A stretch of 64,000 bases of DNA, from the NCBI GenBank assembly GCA_012026795.1, contig VEPM01000009.1, forward strand, positions 62,001-126,000, written 5' to 3'. The notes under the pieces are model-generated. The model searched no databases and was not told where the DNA came from. It worked only from the letters and a program-made list of their open reading frames with translations. The position numbers and the translations under genes are program-made. Below are positions 54,644-63,769 of the stretch, piece after piece. This stretch comes from Candidatus Methanoperedens sp. GTDB taxonomy: Archaea > Halobacteriota > Methanosarcinia > Methanosarcinales > Methanoperedenaceae. The number at the start of each line of letters is the position of its first letter. Position 1 is the first letter of the stretch.

Positions 54644-55542
54644 CCATTTTTTGGATCAAAGGCATCGCGAAGACCTTCTCCCAGGAAATTAAATGAAATA
54701 ATAGTAAGGAATAACATAATCCTAGGCTCAACTGCGATCCACCATGCGGTCTGGATATCATTCTGTCCTGCATTTAAAATATTTCCCCAGCTTGCAACCT
54801 GCGGGTCTCCGAGACCTATAAAACTCAAAACAGCTTCAGCAAGTATCGCCCCGGGGATTGTGAGAGTTGCCAGCACGATTATTGAGCTGATCGTATTGGG
54901 AAGAAGGTGATAGAAAATTATCCGTAGATTGCTTGCCCCAAGAGCTTTTGATGCAATCACAAATTCCCTTGTCCGAAGGGACAGTGTCTCGCTCCTTACC
55001 AGCCGTGCCGTTCCAGTCCAGCCTGTGAGACCTATGGAAAGTATTATTAATGCCAGGCTGGAGCCAAACATATAAACGATAAGTATCAGGAGAAGGAGGA
55101 AAGGAAAAGTCATCATAATGTCTGTAAATCTCATCAGGATATTATCTACGATCCCTCCGAAATAGGCTGAAGAAACACCTATAATCGCACCTATTATTAT
55201 CGCAAGACCGGTAGCGAACAAGCCTACAAGCAAGGAAATCCTCGCCCCTGAAATGAGCTGTGATAGCAAATCACGTCCCATGCCATCCGTGCCAAGAGGA
55301 TGTTTCCATGTTCCCTGGACATGAGTTGGGATCAAGCCTCCTGCTTCCTTGCTGTATTTTGATTGTTCTATGGAAAAACCGATTGGAGGAAGGTTCTTTT
55401 CATCAAAATTCACAACAGTCGGGCTTACAGTGAAAAATGGACCGATGGAGGCTATTAAAATGAGAATTATAATAAATGCCAGGCCAGACATGGCAAGTAT
55501 ATGCCCTTTTATTCGTTCCCAGTAATATATTGTGAACTTCAT
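54640..55542 (-). CDS. Peptide/nickel ABC transporter permease (DppC type)
   Basis: 300 residues; one N-terminal helix, extracytoplasmic loop, then five helices with the EAA motif in ALGASNLRIIFYHLLPNT. Matches the DppC/NikC pattern, including FSVSP-like segment and GMGRDLLSQLISGARISL. Forms a dimer with the DppB product and overlaps the DppD gene by 4 bases. Confidence 0.93.
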   Translation of the reverse strand: MKFTIYYWERIKGHILAMSGLAFIIILILIASIGPFFTVSPTVVNFDEKNLPPIGFSIEQSKYSKEAGGLIPTHVQGTWKHPLGTDGMGRDLLSQLISGARISLLVGLFATGLAIIIGAIIGVSSAYFGGIVDNILMRFTDIMMTFPFLLLLILIVYMFGSSLALIILSIGLTGWTGTARLVRSETLSLRTREFVIASKALGASNLRIIFYHLLPNTISSIIVLATLTIPGAILAEAVLSFIGLGDPQVASWGNILNAGQNDIQTAWWIAVEPRIMLFLTIISFNFLGEGLRDAFDPKNG

Positions 55543-55545
55543 GTT

Positions 55546-56505
55546 TTATTCATACCTTATCCTCGGGTCTAAATATGTATATGCGATATCTGCTATCAGG
55601 TTGAATAATAATGTCACAAATGCCCCGATCAATGTAACGGCCAGTACAACAGAATAATCATCGGAAAAAACAGCCTTAAGGGACATCCATCCAAGACCAG
55701 GTATCCCGAAGATCACCTCGGTAATATATGCGCCCCCGAAAAAGATACCGCTCATATCAAGCATGATTATAGTAACGATCGGGAGAAGCGCATTTCGAAA
55801 TACATGCCTTCTTATGACTATACTTTCAGGGAGTCCTTTTGCTCTTGCTGTTCTTACAAAATCCTTGTTCATGTTTTCAAGCATTGCGCTCCTGACATAC
55901 CTGCTGTATCCTGCTACCATACCAGTAGCAAGAGTTATAACAGGTAATATAAGTGCATATAGATTGGAAAGTGAGAACATGGGAAGACCGGTATCATAAT
56001 ATGTTTTGAACCAGCCAAGTTTCACAGAAAAAATAAGGATAAGCATCATACCGAGCCAGAAGTTAGGAATAGAGATCCCTGCAAATGAAAAAAATGTTGT
56101 AATGTGGTCTGCTGTTGTATTCTTTTTTGCGGCTGAAAAAATTCCAATAATTATGCCGAGCAATATCGCAAAAATCGAACTCAGGAGAATTAGCTGGAAT
56201 GAATATACCCAGTGGGTACGGATAAGGTCGCTGACAGGCATTGAAGTACTGAATGACCAGCCCCAGTCCCCATTGAGAAGGGAACTGATGTAAGTGAAAT
56301 ACTGCTCATACAGCGGCCGGTCAACACCATAACGGGATTCGATTGCAGCCGCGACCTGGCTCACATTATGGCCTGCCCCAAGGGTTGCCAGATATTTATC
56401 AGCCGGGGAATGCGGGCCGATCCTCATCAGGAAAAAGGCTGCGGTCATGACACCCCATGCGATAAGGAATGTGTGGAGGAGCCTTTTTGCGATGTAGGAT
56501 TTCAT
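55546..56505 (-). CDS. Peptide/nickel ABC transporter permease (DppB type)
   Basis: 319 residues, six helices, EAA-loop ARAKGLPESIVIRRHVFRNALLP, C-terminal ALLFNLIADIAYTYLDPRIRYE-type ending typical of DppB/NikB. It is the first of the four core genes here. The substrate-binding gene lies about 2 kb upstream, beyond an inserted toxin-antitoxin-like island. Confidence 0.93.
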   Translation of the reverse strand: MKSYIAKRLLHTFLIAWGVMTAAFFLMRIGPHSPADKYLATLGAGHNVSQVAAAIESRYGVDRPLYEQYFTYISSLLNGDWGWSFSTSMPVSDLIRTHWVYSFQLILLSSIFAILLGIIIGIFSAAKKNTTADHITTFFSFAGISIPNFWLGMMLILIFSVKLGWFKTYYDTGLPMFSLSNLYALILPVITLATGMVAGYSRYVRSAMLENMNKDFVRTARAKGLPESIVIRRHVFRNALLPIVTIIMLDMSGIFFGGAYITEVIFGIPGLGWMSLKAVFSDDYSVVLAVTLIGAFVTLLFNLIADIAYTYLDPRIRYE

Positions 56506-56528
56506 AAATAGTAAAATATAATGGGAGT

Positions 56529-56639
56529 TTATAACTTTCTCAAATATTCCTCATATTCATCTTGACGAACGCGCTCAAAGCCAAGATTGAACAACAACTT
56601 CTCCATTTTTCTGGCATCGATTATTCGAAGCCTGCTCAA
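56529..56639 (-). pseudogene. Truncated HicA-like toxin
   Basis: 36 residues from TTG (overlapping hicB stop, TTGA): MSRLRIIDARKMEKLLFNLGFERVRQDEYEE... This matches HicA up to the point where VRQ-GSH normally continues to the catalytic His. Here the frame runs into DEYEEYLRKL and stops. Normal HicA is about 60-80 residues, so the RNA-binding catalytic half is gone. The downstream boundary falls just before the dppB stop region. Confidence 0.65.
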
Positions 56640-56857
56640 ATACCTACCTCAACTTGCTGAATTCCGATAAATTGAGGTAAATGTTGCTTGTTCTCAGGCT
56701 CCATTTCTTCCAGACATAATTCCAGTACCTCTTTAAGGTTGTCTTGAAGCTCATCAAGAGTCTCTGCCTGAGTATGGGCGCCAGGAATTCCCGGAACTAT
56801 GGCCACATACAGGCCAGTTTCCGGATCTTTTTCGATATATGCTGTTAGTGTAGGCAT
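56636..56857 (-). CDS. HicB-like antitoxin
   Basis: 73 residues: MPTLTAYIEKDPETGLYVAIVPGIPGAHTQAETLDELQDNLKEVLELCLEE is the classic HicB partial RNase-H fold. It is intact and its stop overlaps the start of the hicA remnant by 3 bases. A palindromic TGTAATTACA lies upstream. No extra DNA-binding domain is fused. It was once one half of a HicAB module. Confidence 0.88.
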   Translation of the reverse strand: MPTLTAYIEKDPETGLYVAIVPGIPGAHTQAETLDELQDNLKEVLELCLEEMEPENKQHLPQFIGIQQVEVGI

Positions 56858-56867
56858 TTTAAACCTC

Positions 56868-56877
56868 TGTAATTACA
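56868..56877. promoter_or_regulatory. Perfect 10-bp palindrome upstream of hicB
   Basis: TGTAATTACA lies 11 bases before the hicB ATG, near the expected transcript start (TATA-like element around 56884-56892). It is short; a possible antitoxin operator. Confidence 0.35.
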
Positions 56878-57015
56878 AATTGATTTATAGTTGCTGATTT
56901 CTCTTATACTTATTTAAACCGTAAAAAATGAATAATAAATCAAAGTGAGTATATATATGCACATCGTGTATAGTGAAAGTTAAGGATTTATAAAATTCTA
57001 TGGAGAAATAAATGA

Positions 57016-57660
57016 ATGAAATGCCCACATTGCCTTGTTGAAGTTCATCTAACATCAGAGAACCGTGACATTGGAGCGGATAATGAATTCTATTGGAAGA
57101 CATCGATTGCTACGTGTCCTCATTGCAAAAAGTGTATTATATGGTTAGAGCAATATTCGACAGACAAAATTGGAAATTTGAATTTCATAAAAGAATTTCT
57201 TGTTTATCCCAAAGGAATATCTAGGGCACCTCTGAGCCCGGTGGTGCCTGATATATATGCTCAGGAATATAAAGAAGCGTGCTTGGTTTTATCAGATAGT
57301 GCAAAAGCAAGTGCGGCTTTAAGTCGTCGTTGCTTGCAGAATCTTCTGAGAAATGTTCAAAAGGTAAAATCTTCAGATTTAAGCAAACAGATTGATGAAG
57401 TTCTCGGATTGAAGGTACTTCCATCTCATTTATCTGAAGCGATTGATGCTGTTAGAAACATCGGTAACTTTGCTGCACATCCTATTAAAAGTACCAATAC
57501 GGGGGCAATCGTTGATGTTGAACAGGGAGAAGCTGAATGGCTACTTGATGTCTTAGAAGGACTTTTTGATTTCTATTTTGTGCAACCGGATATATTGCAA
57601 AAAAAGAAGGCTGCATTGAATCAAAAATTGAAGGATGCAGGAAAACCTCCCATGAAGTGA
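57016..57660 (+). CDS. DUF4145 (HEPN-like) protein with zinc ribbon
   Basis: 214 residues. N-terminal zinc ribbon with MKCPHC and CPHCKKC, then a helical domain with SDSAKASAALSRRCLQNLLRNV and IGNFAAHPIKS, matching DUF4145, a HEPN-fold family often found with defence and restriction genes. It starts at ATG 57016. It precedes the MNT/HEPN pair by about 120 bases on the same strand. A nuclease role is possible but no catalytic RxxxxH is clear. Confidence 0.8.
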   Translation: MKCPHCLVEVHLTSENRDIGADNEFYWKTSIATCPHCKKCIIWLEQYSTDKIGNLNFIKEFLVYPKGISRAPLSPVVPDIYAQEYKEACLVLSDSAKASAALSRRCLQNLLRNVQKVKSSDLSKQIDEVLGLKVLPSHLSEAIDAVRNIGNFAAHPIKSTNTGAIVDVEQGEAEWLLDVLEGLFDFYFVQPDILQKKKAALNQKLKDAGKPPMK

Positions 57661-57782
57661 AAAAAATAATAGGTTATAGACATATCATTCAAAATAAGCT
57701 GAGATAAAAAAGAAAAACATTGAAGGGGTATAAATACTAACAAATATAAAAAAGGTATTATGACTTGAGACGCGGGTGCAAA

Positions 57783-58112
57783 ATGGAAGAAACAGAAAAT
57801 TCTAAGATTCTAATAAAAGCAAAAATTTTTGAAATATTGCAAAATGCAGGAACCTCAGCCCGTATTATTCTTTTTGGTTCAAGAGCAAGAGAGGATTATA
57901 CCAAATTTAGCGATTATGACATTCTTTTGATAACTGATAGAACAATTGAAATCAAAGAAAAAATGAATTTATCTAAAAAAATAAGGGAATATCTCGCAAA
58001 AGCAGGTTTTGATGTAGATGTAATTATAAAATCAGACGCTGAAGTCCAATTTTTGAGAGAGAAAACAGGAAGTATCATAAAGAGTGCATTGAAGGAGGGG
58101 ATTGCATTATGA
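57783..58112 (+). CDS. MNT-type nucleotidyltransferase (antitoxin)
   Basis: 109 residues from ATG 57783 (a TTG at 57765 is the alternative). Catalytic G-S and D-x-D motif is in GSRAREDYTKFSDYDILL, typical of minimal nucleotidyltransferases paired with HEPN toxins. It overlaps the HEPN gene by 4 bases. In characterised MNT/HEPN modules the MNT neutralises HEPN, some by AMPylation. This is an intact pair. Confidence 0.88.
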   Translation: MEETENSKILIKAKIFEILQNAGTSARIILFGSRAREDYTKFSDYDILLITDRTIEIKEKMNLSKKIREYLAKAGFDVDVIIKSDAEVQFLREKTGSIIKSALKEGIAL

Positions 58113-58507
58113 ATGATGATTATGTCAAGAAATGGACCATGAAAGCTATAAATGACATCAATATCTCAAAACATGAGTTAGTCCACCCGGAAAGCGAGAT
58201 GGTTACCGACGCTATATGTTTTCACTGTCAGCAATCAGTCGAGAAATTCTTGAAAGCTTATCTTGTCCTGAAAAATATCGATACTGGAAAAACACATAAC
58301 CTGGAATTTTTATTGGAACTCTGCAAAAAACAAGACCTTGATTTTGGGAAAATAGATGTCGGGAATCTTTCATTTTATGCTGTGGCAGTCAGATATCCTG
58401 ATGAATTTTACATGCCTTCCGTGCAAGAGGCAAAAGAATGTTTCAAAATAGCGTCTGCGGTCAGGGATTTTGTATTAAGGAAGTTGGAATTAGATAGGGA
58501 TATTTAG
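58109..58507 (+). CDS. HEPN-domain protein (toxin partner of MNT)
   Basis: 132 residues, all helical. Visible are CFHCQQSVEKFLKAYLVLK, KTHNLEFLLELC and AVRYPDEFYMP, all standard positions in HEPN proteins of MNT/HEPN type. The presumed RNase R-X4-6-H motif is not clearly seen, so toxic activity is uncertain. It is separated from the SBP gene (58520) by 12 bases, tail to tail. Confidence 0.87.
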   Translation: MNDDYVKKWTMKAINDINISKHELVHPESEMVTDAICFHCQQSVEKFLKAYLVLKNIDTGKTHNLEFLLELCKKQDLDFGKIDVGNLSFYAVAVRYPDEFYMPSVQEAKECFKIASAVRDFVLRKLELDRDI

Positions 58508-58519
58508 AAGAAAGCGAGA

Positions 58520-60283
58520 TCATCCAAAATACCATTCCTGGTAATTATAGCTCATACTTATCCCCGGCTCGATCCCTTTGACCTTTGCAGAAAAAGCCAT
58601 ATTTGCCGCCGGATATGCCAGGAAATCAAGGGGCTGGTCATCTGAAATGATCTTTGATAGCTCAGCGTATATCTTTTTTCTTGCATCTTTATCAAGCGCT
58701 TCTTTTGAGCGTACTTTCTTGAACAGGGCATCAACCTGCGGATTTGAGTATCCATAGGTATTCAGGCCTCCGTCCGTGACAAAGAATATCTCAGTTCCTG
58801 AGGGCTGCAATGGGTCAGTGACCTGCCCGGCATAAATGAGATCCCATGGTTCCTCACTCACTGCACGCAGACCGTTGTTGTTCCTTTCAGGCTGGTCGCT
58901 GCCAGGAACTTTATTCATGTAATATTTACGAAGAATTGTTTCCCATGGAACGAACTTTATTTCTACATCAATCCCGATATCGCCTAATTCCTGTTTTATC
59001 AGGTATGCCATTGACTCATGGACTGCGCTTCCTGTTATTGTGACAAAATTTAACTTTATTTTTCCCCCTTTCTTATCAATGACCTGGATTTCACCATTTT
59101 TCTCAATTCCATAGCCAGCTTCCTTCATCAATTGTTTCGCCCCGTTCTTGTCATACAGTGTGCCAACCCCGAACATAGAAAGCCCTGCTTCATCATACCA
59201 TGGAGAGACCTTTGGTATGAAACTGAATGCTGGCTCACCAAAGCCAAGCAAGATCTGCTGGATTATTTTTTCTTTACTGATCGCCATTGAAAGCGCCTGT
59301 CTGACTTTCTTTTCCCGCAAACCCGGCCATCCGTTATCTCTCATATTATACTGCAATATCCGATACCCGGATGTCGGTACTGTAAAAACCTGGATTGAAG
59401 GAATGGCTTTGAACTTCATGACCTGTTCGGGATCGATACCAGTAGATGTAATATCGCCTGCTTCCATTGCTGCATGACGTGCAGCCGATGTCCCGAATAT
59501 CTTGACTACATATTCTTCAAAATACGGCTCACCATGTTGTTTTCCCAGGTAATAATCAGGATTTCGTTCCATCACGATCTTGTCATTTCGTATCCATTCC
59601 TTGTACCGGTAAGGGCCAAGATTTCCTGTATAAGACAGGTTATTTAGTTCAGGAGCCTGGGTGAACGCCTTAACATCACCTTCATATTTTGAGACAATGT
59701 GTTTCGGGTATACAAGCAGGTCGGTTACAGTGTACAGGAACTCAGGATCAACGGTCTTCCTGTGGATTGTGAGAGTGGTTTCGTTCTCTGTCACGGGTTC
59801 TACGTAGACGCTCTTACCGTCAACCTCTTCCATCCAGTCTCCCGCATAGGTATATGCCATCCAGTCGGAAAACATCAGGTTTTTCATGGTGTAAACAAAA
59901 TCATCTGTTGTAACAGGCTTGCCATCGCTCCAGAAAAGGTCATCGCGGATTGTGACAGTATAGGATAATCCATCTTCAGATGCCTGAATTTCATTTTTTA
60001 GCCAGCGATTAACAATATTGAACTTGTTGTCATAAGTTATCAAACCATCAAGTGCAAGCCCGATATATCCAAGGGAGGTAGCATCTGCGGCAAGGATCCA
60101 GTTGAGAGTTTCGGCATCGGCTCCTGATGCGCCGTCTATGAAAGTCCCGCCCAGTTTGGACGTAGCTGCCGTTGAATTCTTTGATTCGACATTTTTTGCC
60201 CCAAGACACCCTGAAAGCCCTGTGCCTGCGGCAAGGAGCGCTGCCTTCCCGCACATGCTCATGAATCTGCGCCTGCTGATCAT
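58520..60283 (-). CDS. Tat-exported substrate-binding lipoprotein (SBP_bac_5, Dpp/Nik type)
   Basis: About 587 residues from ATG 60283, chosen because MISRRRFMSMCGKAALL begins a Tat signal with lipobox LSGC; the frame runs 23 codons further upstream but adds no signal-like residues. The mature part matches family 5 peptide/nickel-binding proteins (WILAADATSLGYIGLALDGLITYD; RDDLFWSDGKPVTTDDFVYTMKN; EAGYGIEKNGE). An own TATA-like element lies at about 60335. It probably feeds DppBCDF (52710-56505), despite the inserted island. Confidence 0.88.
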   Translation of the reverse strand: MISRRRFMSMCGKAALLAAGTGLSGCLGAKNVESKNSTAATSKLGGTFIDGASGADAETLNWILAADATSLGYIGLALDGLITYDNKFNIVNRWLKNEIQASEDGLSYTVTIRDDLFWSDGKPVTTDDFVYTMKNLMFSDWMAYTYAGDWMEEVDGKSVYVEPVTENETTLTIHRKTVDPEFLYTVTDLLVYPKHIVSKYEGDVKAFTQAPELNNLSYTGNLGPYRYKEWIRNDKIVMERNPDYYLGKQHGEPYFEEYVVKIFGTSAARHAAMEAGDITSTGIDPEQVMKFKAIPSIQVFTVPTSGYRILQYNMRDNGWPGLREKKVRQALSMAISKEKIIQQILLGFGEPAFSFIPKVSPWYDEAGLSMFGVGTLYDKNGAKQLMKEAGYGIEKNGEIQVIDKKGGKIKLNFVTITGSAVHESMAYLIKQELGDIGIDVEIKFVPWETILRKYYMNKVPGSDQPERNNNGLRAVSEEPWDLIYAGQVTDPLQPSGTEIFFVTDGGLNTYGYSNPQVDALFKKVRSKEALDKDARKKIYAELSKIISDDQPLDFLAYPAANMAFSAKVKGIEPGISMSYNYQEWYFG

Positions 60284-60348
60284 CCGGTTGTAAATTATAA
60301 AATCACCATTTGTTCTGGGAGTCGAATATGTCTCACAATATATAAATC

Positions 60349-61686
60349 TCACGCATATTTACTGCATTGTCGCAGGAACTCATCAAATGAATTCGAAGCC
60401 GGATGCGTATGCATGTAACTTGCCATTGTATTATGCTCCATCAAACCATCCCGCCCTTCAATAATCCCCTTCCCGCGCCTCAATTTATACACAAAACGCG
60501 CATCTCGGTCGCATTCCGTTACGGAATAATGGAACTCATGCCCCCTTATTATTTTGCCTTTTTTCGCCACCGGAGAATCAATAACAGATTCAGCTTCGGT
60601 ATAACCCAACGCCTGGAGCTTCCCTGTCATCCTTGAATTTGCGCCAAAGACTCCTGCCATTTTATAAGTCTTATCGGTTTCGAGGCTTTTACATAAATAT
60701 AAAAGCGCGCCACATTCACCATATACGGGCATCCCGTCTTCTGCTGCTTTTTTTATCTCGTGGCGTGTGCCTGAGGCTTCAAGTTCCTTCGCAAATAATT
60801 CAGGATACCCTCCTCCAAGGTAGAGTCCATCGACTTCCGGCAGCGTATCGTTCATTGGACTGAAAAAGATAAGCTCTGCTCCCGATCTTTTAAGTGCATC
60901 AAATGTATCCTGGTAATAGAAGCAGAAGGCGTTGTCATTTGCAATGCCTATTTTCACATTGAATTTTGCATCTGATTCCTTAAAATCAATATCATGTGCT
61001 CTAAAGTTCCCTGCAATTGTTTTCACTGAATCCAGATCGATATGCTGTTCAATAAAATTGGCAAGTTCCGATGTTTTCGGATCATTTTCACCGGCCATAT
61101 GAAGGCCGAGATGCCGGGATGGGATTGATAATTCTTTGTTTCCTGGAAGCGCGCCGATAACAGGTATTTTGATCCCTGCGCTGTGCAGCGAATCCCTGAT
61201 GAGATTAACATGCCTGTCGCTTCCTGTATTATTGAGTATTATTCCCTGGATGTTGACACTGCGGTCAAATTCAGAGAAACCTTTTATAATAGCAGCAATG
61301 CTTCGCGATACTCCGTGCGCATTAATAACAAGTAGAACCGGCACATCCAGGATCTTTGCAATATGGGCAGAACTTGCGATCTCGGTTGAATCGAGGCCGT
61401 CAAATAAGCCCATGACACCTTCAATTATGCAATATTCAGCACCCCTGGATGCGCGCGCGAATGTTTCCAGCACACCTCTTTCTCCCATCATGAAGCTGTC
61501 AAGATTCCTCGATTGTCGGCCGCAAATCTGCGTATGATGCCCCGGGTCGATAAAATCAGGACCGACCTTGAAAGGCTGTACTATGTGATTTTTGCCAAGG
61601 GCAGCCATAAGACCTGTTGCGACCGTGGTTTTTCCCACGCCACTGGCGGTCCCTGCGATCAAAAGCGCCCTTGTTTTATCTATCAT
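60349..61686 (-). CDS. cfbB: Ni-sirohydrochlorin a,c-diamide synthase (CfbB; CbiA family)
   Basis: 445 residues. P-loop AGTASGVGKTTVATG (11-25) and the C-terminal class I glutamine amidotransferase with the nucleophile Cys325 in YGECGALLYLC. It amidates the a and c carboxylates of Ni-sirohydrochlorin with glutamine and ATP, a step of coenzyme F430 synthesis. The close relative CbiA of cobalamin synthesis cannot be excluded by sequence alone; the methanogenic context favours CfbB. It overlaps hemD by 11 bases. Confidence 0.85.
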   Translation of the reverse strand: MIDKTRALLIAGTASGVGKTTVATGLMAALGKNHIVQPFKVGPDFIDPGHHTQICGRQSRNLDSFMMGERGVLETFARASRGAEYCIIEGVMGLFDGLDSTEIASSAHIAKILDVPVLLVINAHGVSRSIAAIIKGFSEFDRSVNIQGIILNNTGSDRHVNLIRDSLHSAGIKIPVIGALPGNKELSIPSRHLGLHMAGENDPKTSELANFIEQHIDLDSVKTIAGNFRAHDIDFKESDAKFNVKIGIANDNAFCFYYQDTFDALKRSGAELIFFSPMNDTLPEVDGLYLGGGYPELFAKELEASGTRHEIKKAAEDGMPVYGECGALLYLCKSLETDKTYKMAGVFGANSRMTGKLQALGYTEAESVIDSPVAKKGKIIRGHEFHYSVTECDRDARFVYKLRRGKGIIEGRDGLMEHNTMASYMHTHPASNSFDEFLRQCSKYA

Positions 61687-62374
61687 AAATATAAAATAAT
61701 GAAGATAGACAATTTTCTAAAGTCCCATTCCCCACAAAATCCGGGTGTACACCATATTTCCTCATAGCATCAGCAGTTTTTGGCCCAATCGCAATTGATT
61801 TGATTTTTTTCCCATTTCCGGGTTTGAATCCTGAAAGCTCAAAAGATTTCGCGCTTGTAAATATCACCGCATCAACATCATTTAATACTTCAAGAATACT
61901 GTTCCCGGCAGGCTCTAACCGATATGCTGGGGCTTCAATAGCCACTGCGCCTTTTGACTCCAGTGATCCTATCAATTCAGGATTCGGAACTTCTGCACGC
62001 GCGATGCCTATGGTTTTGCCTTTTATTTCGCCCAGGTAACCAGCGAAATTCTCCGAGGAGAACTTTTCAATGATCTCACTCTTCAATCCGTACTCTTCCA
62101 CTTTCTTTGCAGTTTTAGGCCCCACGCTTACGATTCTTATTTTTTTCCCGGGCTTTACATTATCGAGGAGTTTCTCAGCGCCAAGTGAGCTTGTGAGAAT
62201 AAGAATATCTATCTTCTCTTTCGATATCATATCGCACAACCTTAAAAGCGGTTCAGGGTCGGAGGGGGCAGCAGCACGCATCGTTGATACTATTACTGCT
62301 TCATGGCCATAGCTCCTGAATAGTTCATGGACACCTTCGGATTTTTCTTCAAGTTTAGTTACTGCGATTTTCAC
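61676..62374 (-). CDS. hemD: Uroporphyrinogen-III synthase
   Basis: 232 residues, two-lobe HemD fold: ILTSSLGAEKLLD, SVGPKTAKKVEEYG, KGAVAIEAPAYRLEP and FTSAKSFELSGF, ISAIGPKTADAMRKYG-type loops. It closes hydroxymethylbilane to uroporphyrinogen III, the common precursor of F430, heme and cobalamin. It overlaps cfbB by 11 bases and is divergent from the TctA-like gene. Confidence 0.92.
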   Translation of the reverse strand: MKIAVTKLEEKSEGVHELFRSYGHEAVIVSTMRAAAPSDPEPLLRLCDMISKEKIDILILTSSLGAEKLLDNVKPGKKIRIVSVGPKTAKKVEEYGLKSEIIEKFSSENFAGYLGEIKGKTIGIARAEVPNPELIGSLESKGAVAIEAPAYRLEPAGNSILEVLNDVDAVIFTSAKSFELSGFKPGNGKKIKSIAIGPKTADAMRKYGVHPDFVGNGTLENCLSSLFYIYDR

Positions 62375-62437
62375 AAAGCTAAAATCACACTTGAAAACAT
62401 AACCCTTTTGTTTAAGAGATGCTTTCAGGAGAAATCC

Positions 62438-63736
62438 ATGGACATCTCCCTGACAATCCTGATCATATCAATAATGTTCGGCTTCCTGCTTGGTATCATA
62501 ACAGGCCTTACCCCGGGGATACATGTAAATAATTTCGCCTTAATACTTGTTGCGATATCGCCTTTTCTTTCAGGGATCGGGTTTGCTCCATTCTACATTG
62601 CCGTAATAATCCTTTCAAATTCGATAGCTCATACCTTTCTGGACATAATTCCCTCAATTTTTCTTGGCGCTCCTGAAGCAGATACTGCCCTTGCCGTGCT
62701 CCCCGGTCATGCGCTCCTCATGGAGGGAAGAGGCGCTGAGGCAATACGCCTTTCTGCCATAGGCAGCGCCGGGGCGGTCATCGTATCTTTGATAATGGCA
62801 ATCCCAATGGCTTTTTTCTTTCTGGAAATATATGGAATGATCAACGCTTACATCGGGTGGATCCTTATTTTGATTGTAGTACTGATGATAGCCACAGAGA
62901 ATGGGGAATACGTGGAAGGCCAGGGGTCGCTTGTGCATCTTAAATTCAAGTTTTATGCAATTCTTCTTTTCTTTATTTCCGGGTTCCTTGGCATATTTGC
63001 ATTTGACAACGCAGTATTGATGCAGCCCCTTGTTAAATTTGGCGAGCCCTCAATTCTTTTACCCCTTCTTTCGGGATTATTCGGTGCTTCCATGCTCGTT
63101 ATTAGCCTCATGACAAAATCCGAATTGCCGCCTCAGCAGAAGAACTGCATGTTCGTGCTTCCCGGAAAAAGAATTATCAGGGGGATGGTGTCAGGGACAG
63201 CAGCAGGCTCTTTTGTGGCATGGCTTCCTGGTGTATCATCAGCGGTAGGGACACTTCTTGCGAGGCTCTTTGTCCGCGAGGAAAGGGATAGCATGTCATC
63301 AAAAGAATTCATGGTTTCAATAAGCAGCGCCAATACAGCAAATGCGATTTTCAGCCTTATTGCCCTGTTCATTATTGGAAAAGCAAGAAGTGGTGCAATG
63401 GTCGCGATCGACCAGCTCGTGGATGTCAGCGAATGGGATTATTCGATCATTATCCTCCTGTTGATCGTCATAATCTTTGTTTCTGTAATTTCATATTTTA
63501 CAACGATCTATCTTGGCGGCAGGATTTCGGGCTTCCTTTCAAGGATCAATTATTCTAAATTGTGTGCAACTGTGTTGGCGGGACTGGCAATTATGGTATT
63601 TGTGTTCACAGGCTGGTTCGGGTTTATCATATTTTTGATCTCCACGCCTGTTGGAATGATAGCATCGTATGCAAAGATAAGGAAAATAAACGCAATGGGG
63701 GTCATAATGCTGCCTGTGATATTGTATTTTATATGA
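62438..63736 (+). CDS. TctA-like integral membrane protein (COG1784)
   Basis: About 432 residues from ATG 62438, chosen since CAGGAGA precedes it at the right spacing and a longer frame would overlap hemD. About ten membrane helices, with GIITGLTPGIHVNNFALILVA and a duplicate GMVSGTAAGSFVAWLPGVSSAVGTLLAR, typical of the large membrane subunit of tripartite tricarboxylate transporters. Archaeal members often lack partners, as here. Substrate unknown. Confidence 0.82.
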   Translation: MDISLTILIISIMFGFLLGIITGLTPGIHVNNFALILVAISPFLSGIGFAPFYIAVIILSNSIAHTFLDIIPSIFLGAPEADTALAVLPGHALLMEGRGAEAIRLSAIGSAGAVIVSLIMAIPMAFFFLEIYGMINAYIGWILILIVVLMIATENGEYVEGQGSLVHLKFKFYAILLFFISGFLGIFAFDNAVLMQPLVKFGEPSILLPLLSGLFGASMLVISLMTKSELPPQQKNCMFVLPGKRIIRGMVSGTAAGSFVAWLPGVSSAVGTLLARLFVREERDSMSSKEFMVSISSANTANAIFSLIALFIIGKARSGAMVAIDQLVDVSEWDYSIIILLLIVIIFVSVISYFTTIYLGGRISGFLSRINYSKLCATVLAGLAIMVFVFTGWFGFIIFLISTPVGMIASYAKIRKINAMGVIMLPVILYFI

Positions 63737-63769
63737 TGAATAGAATTTTATCTATTAGCATGATTCCTT

